From positions 1 through 6,743 of the forward strand of contig JAIRVD010000041.1 in the NCBI GenBank assembly GCA_031254075.1: DNA of 6,743 nt. The letters are read 5' to 3'. Of this stretch, positions 1 to 5,152 are shown piece by piece. Below the pieces are notes generated by a model. That model had not been told where the DNA came from. It did not search any database and saw only the letters and a list, made by a program, of their open reading frames with translations. How positions within the stretch are numbered: the first letter of the stretch is position 1; each line of letters starts with the position of its first letter. This stretch comes from Clostridiales bacterium (lineage in GTDB: Bacteria > Bacillota > Clostridia > Lachnospirales > WQUN01). The position numbers and the translations under genes are program-made.

Positions 1-1187
1 CGGCGAACGAGCCGTTGTGAAATTACGCCGTTAAGCGCGGCGGCGACAAGGTATAATTCGATTCCCATGTCGGCAAGCCGCTCGATTACACCTGCGGCGT
101 CGTTTGTGTGCAACGTACTCAGCACAACATGCCCCGTGATTGCCGCCTGAATTGCGATTCGTGCGGTTTCTTCGTCGCGAATTTCGCCAATCATAATTAT
201 ATCGGGGTCTTGCCGCAGAATATGCCGCAGTGCGTCCGCGAAATTAAGCCCGGTACTCGCGTTCACATGACTTACGCCCAAAATCGGATTTTCCACGGGG
301 TCTTCGACTGTTACGATGTTTATTGTCTCGCGATTCAGTTCTTCAAGAAAGCAATTCAGCGTGGTTGATTTGCCGCTTCCGGTTGGTCCGGTCATAAAAA
401 TCGCGCCGTACGGATGCGTGAAGAGTTCCGTCAAATGCGCAAGGTCATCCGCGTAGAAGCCGAGTTCTTCCTTTTTCAGCCGTGTTTTTTGCCCGTACAA
501 AAGGCGAATTACCGCCTTTTCGCCGGTTGATGTCGGCAATGTACTCAGCCGAAAATCAATTTTTTCCGGTTCCTTTCCCGCCGGAAGTTCGAGCGAAAAC
601 GAACCGTCCTGCGGTAAACGTTTTTCGGAAATATCCAAGCCGCCCATAATTTTTAAACGTGAAATAACATTTGAAAGCAGCGAAACATCCACCTTGCTGA
701 ACGTTATAAGTTGTCCGTCCACGCGATAACGCGCGCGCAACTGCCGCCCAAACGGCTCAATATGTATGTCGCTGACGCGGTTCAATGCCCCCGCTTCAAT
801 CAGTGAATTTATAAATCGCACCGCCGGCGCATCCGAAATTTCCGCCAATATCGCATCCGAAAGCTCATTATTTTTCTCACTTCCTTTTAAACGGGCAAAA
901 AAATTCGACACGATTGTGTCAATTGATTCCCCGCCGAATATTTTATTTATGTAAAATCGCAAATCTTCTTCTTCCGCCGCAAGCGAAATAATAAAATGCT
1001 GTGTAATATCCGCCAAATGCGCAATCGTTCCGGCATTCTGCGGGTCGCTCATCGCAACACGCAGATGTTCACCCTCAATCCCAATCGGCAGCGCAAGAAA
1101 TTTTAACGCGCATTCATGACTTATTTTTTTCGCAATTCTTTCATCAATATCTTCTTCCGCAAGACGAATAAAATTAATACTCTCCAT
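1..1187 (-). CDS. GspE/PilB-family secretion/pilus assembly ATPase (C-terminus outside window)
   Basis: A hexameric cytoplasmic ATPase that powers pseudopilus or type IV pilus assembly in a type II secretion, competence or T4P machine. About 395 codons are visible, read from 1187 down to the left edge without a stop. An N-terminal GspE-type domain includes the segment ending in VAMSDPQN. The ATPase core has Walker A GPTGSGKST (about residues 267-275), a DPDIIMIGEIRDEE Walker B region with GE at 334-335, and a His box HVVLSTLHTND (353-363). The family's C-terminal tetracysteine zinc region, if present, lies outside. The start is uncertain: ATG 1187 has no good Shine-Dalgarno, while in-frame ATG 1199, TTG 1202 and ATG 1214 lie closer to an AGGAGA at 1220-1215. 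The gene overlaps the rmuC end by 14 nt at the chosen start, so translation is probably coupled. Sequence alone cannot separate GspE (secretion) from PilB/ComGA (pilus, competence); the pilin and inner-membrane partners are not in view. Confidence 0.95.
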   Translation of the reverse strand, partial: MESINFIRLAEEDIDERIAKKISHECALKFLALPIGIEGEHLRVAMSDPQNAGTIAHLADITQHFIISLAAEEEDLRFYINKIFGGESIDTIVSNFFARLKGSEKNNELSDAILAEISDAPAVRFINSLIEAGALNRVSDIHIEPFGRQLRARYRVDGQLITFSKVDVSLLSNVISRLKIMGGLDISEKRLPQDGSFSLELPAGKEPEKIDFRLSTLPTSTGEKAVIRLLYGQKTRLKKEELGFYADDLAHLTELFTHPYGAIFMTGPTGSGKSTTLNCFLEELNRETINIVTVEDPVENPILGVSHVNASTGLNFADALRHILRQDPDIIMIGEIRDEETARIAIQAAITGHVVLSTLHTNDAAGVIERLADMGIELYLVAAALNGVISQRLVR

Positions 1188-2454
1188 GCAAATTATCATC
1201 AATGCCGAGTACATTCTCCTCACCCGTATAAATCTGAACATCACGAAGACTGCGATTGATGGCGTTTGTGCGTGTACCGACGAGGTTTTCGAGCTCTGCG
1301 CCGGCTTGGTTGATTTTTTGATGGGCTTTTTTGAGAACGTCTTCGAATTTGCCGAATTCGCGTTTTACCGCGCCGAGAGTTTTTTCGATGTCGGCTGCGC
1401 CGCGTTGGATTTGCAACGTTTTAAAACCGAGTTGCAAGGAGTTCAGCATCGCGGAAAAAGTTGTCGGTCCGGTGATGATGATTCCGTCGGAACGAAGGGC
1501 TTCAAAGAAAGCCGCTTCGCGTGCAATTTCGGCATAAAGACCTTCCGTCGGAAGAAACATCACGGCGAAGTGAGTGGTTTCCGGCGGTGATATGTATTTG
1601 TCGCGAATATCCTTCGCGAATGATTTGATGCGCGCAAACAATGCCTTTCGCGCAACGTCAATTTCTTCCGGGTCACCGACTTCATAGCAGTCCAGAAGCT
1701 TCTCGTAAGTTTCGAGCGGAAATTTAGAGTCGATGGGCAGATATACATGCGAGCCTTCTTCCGCGCCCGGCAGTTTCACGGCGTACTCAACACGCCCCGA
1801 CGAACCGACCTTCGTCGAAACTTCCCTGTCGTACAATTGCGAAGGAAGCATGTCCTCGATAATTTGCCCGAGTTGGACTTCGCCGAGAATTCCGCGTGAT
1901 TTATTACCCGCAAGAATGCGGTTTAACGAACCTACCGACTGCGCAACGGTTTTCATTTCGCCAAGTCCGCGGTTTACGCTTTCTAATTGAACGCTGACCG
2001 TCTCAAATGATTTTTGCAAACGGCTTTCAAGTGTTTTTTCAAGCTTTTCATTTACAACCATTCGCATTTCGTCCAATTTTTTCTCATTGGAAATTTGAAT
2101 GCCCATTAGTTTTTCGTCAACGCTTGCGCGAATTCCGTCAAGCCCTTCCGTTGTGTGCCGCAGAAAACGATGCAACGCATCATTCATCTCCGTCGAAAGC
2201 GTTCCGATTGCCTTGCGATTCGATTCGCGCCCCGATTCAAAAACTTGCATCAAACTATCACGCAAACGGTCAAGCCGACCCTCAAGTTCTTCACGCAAAA
2301 AACGGTTCTCACTCGCAACCTGATAAAAAATTTCTTCTCTTAACTTGCGAAAATGCTCTTCATTGCGCTTCGATTGCCTAATCCCCTGCAAAAACAGCGC
2401 AATAATTAACGCAATTATCGCCGCGACTAAATATAAAACTATATCCTCAGGCAT
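1174..2454 (-). CDS. rmuC: RmuC-family DNA recombination protein
   Basis: RmuC proteins are predicted membrane-anchored nucleases that limit rearrangement at inverted repeats; the family has a PD-(D/E)XK-like core. The 426-residue product is of normal family length. It has one N-terminal membrane segment (about residues 5-23), then a long charged coiled coil (about 25-180), then the conserved domain. Recognisable signatures are NKSRGILGEVQL (184-195), LPIDSKFP (239-246), FLPTEGLYAEI (300-310) and GPTTFSAMLNSLQLGFKTL (329-347). The ATG at 2454-2452 is supported by a Shine-Dalgarno AGGGGT at 2466-2461, six bases away, and by a good promoter just upstream. It is the first gene of an operon with the GspE/PilB ATPase, whose start lies inside its last codons. 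No truncation or missing motif is seen. Confidence 0.97.
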   Translation of the reverse strand: MPEDIVLYLVAAIIALIIALFLQGIRQSKRNEEHFRKLREEIFYQVASENRFLREELEGRLDRLRDSLMQVFESGRESNRKAIGTLSTEMNDALHRFLRHTTEGLDGIRASVDEKLMGIQISNEKKLDEMRMVVNEKLEKTLESRLQKSFETVSVQLESVNRGLGEMKTVAQSVGSLNRILAGNKSRGILGEVQLGQIIEDMLPSQLYDREVSTKVGSSGRVEYAVKLPGAEEGSHVYLPIDSKFPLETYEKLLDCYEVGDPEEIDVARKALFARIKSFAKDIRDKYISPPETTHFAVMFLPTEGLYAEIAREAAFFEALRSDGIIITGPTTFSAMLNSLQLGFKTLQIQRGAADIEKTLGAVKREFGKFEDVLKKAHQKINQAGAELENLVGTRTNAINRSLRDVQIYTGEENVLGIDDNLHGEY

Positions 2455-2460
2455 GAATTC

Positions 2461-2466
2461 ACCCCT
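2461..2466 (-). promoter_or_regulatory. Shine-Dalgarno of rmuC
   Basis: AGGGGT on the minus strand, six bases upstream of the ATG at 2454. It fixes the rmuC start, since it is the only good site near the 5' end of the reading frame. Confidence 0.75.
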
Positions 2467-2493
2467 AAAAAATCCCTATTTTTCGACAGATTC

Positions 2494-2522
2494 ATTGTAT
2501 AGGAGCAATTATTCTTTGACAA
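2494..2522 (-). promoter_or_regulatory. Sigma-70-type promoter of the rmuC operon
   Basis: On the minus strand a -35 TTGTCA (2522-2517) and a -10 TACAAT (2499-2494) are separated by 17 bases. Each hexamer is 5/6 to consensus. The predicted start near 2487 leaves a leader of about 33 nt containing the rmuC Shine-Dalgarno. Confidence 0.75.
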
Positions 2523-2649
2523 TGGGAACAAAGTTGCGATTTGCGGGAATCAATTTTTGGAATGACGGCATATCCATTAACCGAACTGCACCCTCGAACA
2601 ACACTTCGAGACTGCTGTATGCGTAAGACGCGGAATCGAAAATTGGTTC

Positions 2650-2677
2650 TTGACATAATATTCTTATTGTGTATAAT
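2650..2677 (+). promoter_or_regulatory. Orphan consensus sigma-70 promoter
   Basis: A perfect -35 TTGACA (2650-2655) and a perfect -10 TATAAT (2672-2677) are separated by 16 bases. The predicted transcription start is near 2684. No recognisable gene follows; the next plus-strand signal is the intrinsic terminator at 3020-3070, which would give an RNA of about 385 nt. The match could arise by chance in an AT-rich patch, but two perfect hexamers at near-optimal spacing are rare. Confidence 0.65.
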
Positions 2678-2923
2678 GTTCGTATATTGGTTGGCTGCAC
2701 CTTCGACCGCATTACACCGGCTATGACGACAAACGAGAGAAACCGTCACTGCGTACACTCCGGTTCCTAATGTCAGCGTTGCATTCAGTTCTCTTCCACC
2801 CAACTCATTTGCTTTACAGGATTGATTCATTCCATAGTACACTTGGCTTATGTTGCTATTATTTAACGTGCGCGGCGGCGTTTGACATGTATGGCTTGAT
2901 GAAATCCCAAGCATTCATAATAT

Positions 2924-2948
2924 GAGAATTCTCGGAAGCCGTCTTCCG
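2924..2948. repeat. Palindrome plus adjacent hairpin
   Basis: The perfect 10-bp palindrome GAGAATTCTC (2924-2933) abuts a perfect 6-bp stem with a four-base loop, CGGAAG-CCGT-CTTCCG (2933-2948). There is no T-tract, so it is not an intrinsic terminator. A protein-binding site or an RNA stem is possible. Confidence 0.45.
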
Positions 2949-2962
2949 TTCGTGCCGACATA

Positions 2963-2980
2963 TTTATGAATGACCATAAA
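2963..2980. repeat. Inverted repeat TTTATG/CATAAA
   Basis: Perfect 6-bp arms separated by six bases (2963-2968 and 2975-2980). The arms are AT-rich and short, so chance is possible. It has no visible link to a promoter or gene. Confidence 0.3.
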
Positions 2981-3019
2981 ATCAAAACAAAACTTAAAAG
3001 CAGGTTTATTTCTTTACGC

Positions 3020-3070
3020 AAAAACGCCGCTCGGGCTATTGATTATTTCAATTCCCGTGCGGCGTTTTTT
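3020..3070. terminator. Long-stem intrinsic terminator, probably bidirectional
   Basis: The arm AAAAACGCCGC (3020-3030) pairs with GCGGCGTTTTT (3059-3069). After a T/T mismatch, CGGG (3032-3035) pairs with CCCG (3054-3057), and ATTGA/TCAAT caps the loop. T-runs on the right (3065-3070) and A-runs on the left make it usable on both strands. On the plus strand it would end a transcript from the 2650 promoter. No gene abuts it on either side, which suggests that its original gene has been lost. Confidence 0.85.
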
Positions 3071-3114
3071 GTTTAATATTAACATTATATGAATTTAATG
3101 CGTCCGCTCGCTAT

Positions 3115-3172
3115 GCTGATATGGCGGAATTGGCAGACGCGCATGGTGAAAGTTCAAGTCCTGTTATCCGCA
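3115..3172 (+). pseudogene. tRNA-Leu remnant lacking anticodon and variable arms
   Basis: The first half matches a leucine tRNA 5' region: acceptor strand GCTGATA (3115-3121), TG, then a D-arm GCGGAATTGGCAGACGC (3124-3140). It jumps directly to a T-arm-like segment with loop TTCAAGT and an acceptor 3' strand TATCCGC (3165-3171) followed by a discriminator A. The acceptor pairs at six of seven positions; the single T/C mismatch fits a G-to-T change in an original GCGGATA. The T-stem is poor (two mismatches and one wobble) and no CCA is encoded. The anticodon arm and the long variable arm expected of tRNA-Leu are absent, so it cannot decode. An internal deletion of an old tRNA gene is the simplest reading. 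An intrinsic terminator still follows. Confidence 0.7.
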
Positions 3173-3185
3173 AAGCTAACGTATA

Positions 3186-3235
3186 ATCCGAACCTTCCCG
3201 ATGTAAGAATCGTCGGGGATGGGTTCGGGTTTTTT
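3186..3235 (+). terminator. Intrinsic terminator downstream of the tRNA remnant
   Basis: CCGAACC (3188-3194) pairs with GGTTCGG (3222-3228), and an inner TCCCGA (3196-3201) pairs with TCGGGG (3213-3218) with one wobble. A run of six T residues (3230-3235) follows. Its position about 15 nt after the tRNA-like element fits the original tRNA transcription unit. Confidence 0.85.
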
Positions 3236-3241
3236 GTATAT

Positions 3242-3270
3242 TTCGATTTTTGATTTACGACTTCGATTTT
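3242..3270. repeat. Direct repeat TTCGATTTT
   Basis: Two copies of the 9-mer TTCGATTTT start 20 bases apart (3242-3250 and 3262-3270), upstream of the toxin-antitoxin promoter. The sequence is T-rich and may be chance; about two helical turns of spacing would also suit paired binding sites. Confidence 0.3.
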
Positions 3271-3283
3271 GTTGCCGCAAGGT

Positions 3284-3295
3284 AATTTGCAAATT
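3284..3295. promoter_or_regulatory. Palindromic operator candidate of the toxin-antitoxin operon
   Basis: AATTTGCAAATT is a perfect 12-bp palindrome whose right end overlaps the -35 hexamer at 3294-3299. RelB/DinJ-type ribbon-helix-helix antitoxins repress their own promoters by binding palindromes at this kind of position, so it is the leading operator candidate. A weaker dyad ATGTA/TACAT (3311-3315 and 3328-3332) brackets the -10. Confidence 0.5.
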
Positions 3296-3322
3296 GACAA
3301 ATGCAATGACATGTATTAAAAT
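3294..3322 (+). promoter_or_regulatory. Promoter of the dinJ-yafQ operon
   Basis: A perfect -35 TTGACA (3294-3299) and a -10 TAAAAT (3317-3322, 5/6) are separated by exactly 17 bases. The predicted start near 3329 leaves a leader of about 29 nt with the GGAGG site at 3345-3349. Confidence 0.8.
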
Positions 3323-3357
3323 ATTGTTACATCTCATTACAAATGGAGGTTAAAGTA

Positions 3358-3630
3358 ATGGCTACTATTCAAATACGCATGGACGACAATACAAAATCTG
3401 CGGCAGATTCCCTCTTTGGCGCATTGGGGCTTGATACTTCTACGGCAGTAAGAATGTTTATTGCCGCTGCACTTGAACATGACGGAATACCATTTGCAAT
3501 TAAGCGAAACGCAGTGAGAAAGCCTAATGCAGAATTGCGCGAAGCTATGGAAGATACACGATTGGGGCGTAATTTATACGGACCTTTTGAAACAGCAAAA
3601 GAAGCTGTTGCGTCTATGTTGGAGGATTAA
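3358..3630 (+). CDS. dinJ: RelB/DinJ-family antitoxin
   Basis: Antitoxin of a type II toxin-antitoxin pair: it binds and neutralises the YafQ-type toxin encoded next and should repress the operon. The 90-residue product has the typical N-terminal ribbon-helix-helix: a strand around residues 3-8 (TIQIRM), then helices through SADSLF-like and TSTAVRMFIAAAL segments. The family's GIPFAI segment follows (43-48), and the toxin-wrapping C-terminal tail includes PNAELREAMEDTRLG. The ATG at 3358 is preferred over the in-frame ATG at 3343, because GGAGG at 3345-3349 lies eight bases before it and would be inside the longer form. The stop is one base before the toxin start. Promoter and palindrome lie directly upstream. 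Confidence 0.92.
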   Translation: MATIQIRMDDNTKSAADSLFGALGLDTSTAVRMFIAAALEHDGIPFAIKRNAVRKPNAELREAMEDTRLGRNLYGPFETAKEAVASMLED

Positions 3631-3631
3631 A

Positions 3632-3910
3632 ATGCTCACCATAAAATACACAGCCAAGATGAAACGGGATACCAAGCGAATGAAAAAGCGCGGTAAAGAT
3701 ATGTCAAAATTGGTAAATATCCTCGACCTTCTTGCAACGGATAAACCCATGCCCGAAAAATATCAAGACCATCATCTTATAGGCAATATGAAAGATTTTC
3801 GGGAGTGCCACATTGAACCGAATTGGTTGCCCATTTACCGAATCTTTGAAAATACGTTAGTTCTTTCAGCCTCCGGCACAGGAACACATTCCGATTTATT
3901 TGACGAGTAA
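3632..3910 (+). CDS. yafQ: YafQ-family mRNA interferase toxin
   Basis: Ribosome-dependent endoribonuclease toxin of the RelE/ParE fold, YafQ branch, which cleaves mRNA in translating ribosomes. The 92-residue length matches E. coli YafQ. The core motifs are present: DHHLIG (46-51), RECHIEPNWLPIY (57-69) and SGTGTHSDLF (81-90). By alignment from memory, His47, His60, Trp65, His86 and Phe90 match the E. coli active-site residues His50, His63, Trp68, His87 and Phe91. Two acidic positions differ: Asp61 is Glu58 here and Asp67 is Asn64. The ATG at 3632 is set by GGAGG at 3621-3625, inside the last antitoxin codons, with six bases of spacing. Longer in-frame starts would run through the antitoxin gene and are unlikely. 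An intrinsic terminator follows. Confidence 0.93.
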   Translation: MLTIKYTAKMKRDTKRMKKRGKDMSKLVNILDLLATDKPMPEKYQDHHLIGNMKDFRECHIEPNWLPIYRIFENTLVLSASGTGTHSDLFDE

Positions 3911-3932
3911 AAGACAGTTTGTGGTACGCTTT

Positions 3933-3970
3933 ACAGTGGTTTTGAAAAATTAAAGCCACTGTTTATTTTT
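3933..3970 (+). terminator. Intrinsic terminator of the dinJ-yafQ operon
   Basis: ACAGTGG (3933-3939) pairs with CCACTGT (3956-3962), and the inner TTT/AAA extends the stem past a wobble. A T-rich tail follows (3962-3970). It lies about 23 nt after the toxin stop. The A-rich loop side makes weak activity on the minus strand possible. Confidence 0.75.
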
Positions 3971-4074
3971 TACTAATATTCATAAAAGCATCTAACCCGA
4001 TTAAAAGATTTAGGATTCAAGATTCAGCCACAAAGCGGGGCGAACACCACCGTGGCTGCCGAAGTAGGCACCGC
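3971..4074. other. Short intergenic stretch between convergent units
   Basis: It lies between the toxin terminator and the 3' end of the kinase remnant. It holds a short tandem-like GATTCAAGATTCAG (4012-4026) and otherwise no gene or site that I can support. Confidence 0.5.
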
Positions 4075-4884
4075 CTACGACACCGACTCTGCCGACACTA
4101 GCTCGTTAAACGTATTGTCTGCTGTCGGTACAAAAGCGGTAACGGGCAAGCCCGCTTTTACCGCCGCCAAAGCTTCTTTAAACTCACTTGGCGACTGATA
4201 ACGGTCTTTCGGATTAAACGCACAGGCTTTTAATATTACTTGCGCCATTGCTTCGCTTGTTTCAACGGGTATCGGCAGCGGTTCGCCGCTAAGCCGCTTA
4301 TCTATTGCGTCTTTGCGGTCTACCGTTGCGTCATACGGTTTACCTGCCGCTACTTCGGGAGCCATATAATGTAAGTACCTTTAAACAAAAATATTTTCCG
4401 GCTTTATATCGCGGTGTATTATTTTTTTGCGGGCGCATAATTCCAACGCGCTTAAAATGTCCTCGCCTAACCTTATAACTTCCGCTTCAGATAGTTTTTG
4501 ATTCCTTATATGGTCATTGAAACTTGATAAAAGCTCCATTCTTATGAAAATATTAAAGCCCACGCCGTCTTTTTTTTCCTGTACGGCAAAGTCTTCAACG
4601 CCTACGATATTGGGTGTGCCTTTCATTGTTTCCATCAGCTTTATTTCGGTGATGAAGTCATTCGCTATTCCTTGAAAATATGTTTTTGCAGAATCATCGT
4701 CCATGCCTTCCGAGCGCAATGAAGATAATTCCGATTCGTTTTGAGGAATGGAAATAACCTTGATTGCCGCGTATGTAGTTACCCCATGCTCGTCCCACAC
4801 TGCCTTGTACACCTTGCCGAACGAACCCTCACCCAAGGTTTCTGTGATTTTCCAGTTTGCTCACACTCCGTTAAGTATACTCAT
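4075..4884 (-). pseudogene. Hanks-type Ser/Thr protein kinase, decayed
   Basis: The 5' part keeps the glycine loop LGEGSFGKVYKA (codons 17-28), the ATP-binding lysine in YAAIKVI (codon 42), an ITEIKLMETM helix C and the catalytic loop HRDIKPENIFV (about 157-167). Its start is still visible: ATG at 4884 with GAGGT (4897-4893) eight bases upstream. In frame, codon 8 is TGA (4863-4861), and a TAA (4383-4381) follows directly after PENIFV. In the normal fold the DFG magnesium loop and activation segment come next, but only a few bases separate PENIFV from MAPEV, so that segment is gone. After MAPEVAAGKPYDATVD the sequence jumps to RKDAIDKRLSGEPLP, so the usual IYSLG helix F region is also missing. 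The C-lobe end KACAFNPKDRYQSP is intact, and the frame ends at TAG 4077-4075. No active kinase can be made. Family identity is certain; the original target is unknown. Confidence 0.93.
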
Positions 4885-4892
4885 ATGGTCAT

Positions 4893-4897
4893 ACCTC
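4893..4897 (-). promoter_or_regulatory. Shine-Dalgarno of the kinase remnant
   Basis: GAGGT on the minus strand lies eight bases before the ATG at 4884. Its survival identifies the true original start, and so shows that the TGA at codon 8 is a genuine in-frame nonsense codon. Confidence 0.6.
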
Positions 4898-4917
4898 AGC
4901 TTTCGGACATTAAAGAG

Positions 4918-4948
4918 ATTAAGAGAGAATCCGCAAAAACATTGTCAA
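4918..4948 (-). promoter_or_regulatory. Possible promoter of the kinase remnant
   Basis: A perfect -35 TTGACA (4948-4943) on the minus strand is followed after 19 bases by CTTAAT (4923-4918, 4/6). The spacing is longer than optimal and the -10 is weak, so this is only a candidate. Confidence 0.3.
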
Positions 4949-5004
4949 TGAAGGGAACGATTTTAGCAATACCTTGCGGCAACAATTCTCGAATGAATAA
5001 AAAT

Positions 5005-5019
5005 ATGGATGTGATCCAT
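5005..5019. promoter_or_regulatory. Operator-like dyad ATGGAT-GTG-ATCCAT
   Basis: Perfect 6-bp arms flank three central bases. The site lies between the diverging kinase remnant and the oxidoreductase operon, about 135 bp upstream of the latter's start. The size and symmetry fit a dimeric repressor or activator site, but no regulator gene is in view and there is no second copy nearby. Confidence 0.4.
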
Positions 5020-5106
5020 GATTATCGCACACTTGTTTATATTTTTTTCTGTTGTGTTTTCTTCCGTGTTAGAACAAAACAGGCGTGAACGTTTGTGTGT
5101 CCACTC

Positions 5107-5135
5107 TTGACGCAGTTTTTGCAAACTGTTAATCT
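5107..5135 (+). promoter_or_regulatory. Weak candidate promoter of the oxidoreductase operon
   Basis: A -35 TTGACG (5107-5112, 5/6) is followed after 17 bases by TAATCT (5130-5135, 3/6). The predicted leader would be only about 10 nt, so the real start may lie further upstream. Confidence 0.25.
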
Positions 5136-5152
5136 TTCCGGTGGTGAGATGA

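Larger units (their letters stand above)
2523..3019. other. Gene-free stretch with a possible decayed minus-strand reading frame
   Basis: No intact gene is supported here. A minus-strand frame (2914-2492) and a second minus frame open from about 2745 and ending with TAA at 2509-2511 overlap. The last 45 or so codons of the second frame (ending FQKLIPANRNFVPIVKE) use codons like the neighbouring genes, so one frameshifted, decayed gene is possible. I do not recognise any family in either frame. Competing open frames exist on the plus strand, including a 35-codon hydrophobic ORF at 2619-2726. The stretch also holds dyads at 2593-2610 (CTCGAA/TTCGAG), 2924-2948 and 2963-2980 (TTTATG/CATAAA) and a strong plus-strand promoter. 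Confidence 0.4.
2684..3070 (+). ncRNA. Candidate untranslated RNA between orphan promoter and terminator
   Basis: This entry is inferred from its borders only: the start predicted from the 2650-2677 promoter and the end at the strong terminator. Within it I see a perfect hairpin CGGAAG-CCGT-CTTCCG (2933-2948), a 10-bp palindrome GAGAATTCTC (2924-2933) and a dyad TTTATG/CATAAA (2963-2980). I looked for conserved blocks of RNase P RNA and tmRNA and did not find them, and the length is too great for 6S RNA. It may instead be an untranslated remnant of a lost gene. Confidence 0.25.

Noticed and set aside
108..954. Plus-strand ORFs at 108-368 and 766-954
   Set aside because: They are antisense to the GspE/PilB ATPase, whose motifs are unmistakable.
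1186..2381. Several plus-strand ORFs of 60-134 codons, and a minus ORF at 1560-1748 in another frame
   Set aside because: All lie within rmuC on the opposite strand or in other frames and show no family features.
2684..3070. Known structural RNA (RNase P RNA, tmRNA, 6S RNA)
   Set aside because: The conserved RNase P blocks and the tmRNA ends could not be found, and the length does not suit 6S RNA.
4022..4198. Open plus-strand frame antisense to the end of the kinase
   Set aside because: It has no start codon with a ribosome site, and the minus-strand reading is a clear kinase C-lobe.
4861..4863. In-frame TGA in the kinase read as recoded (TGA for Trp or another residue)
   Set aside because: Trp in the intact neighbouring genes is TGG, and the same reading frame also has a TAA and two missing segments. 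Simple decay explains it better.
4741..5088. Plus-strand 115-codon ORF crossing the kinase start
   Set aside because: It is antisense to the kinase 5' end, is low in protein-like features and has no good ribosome site.
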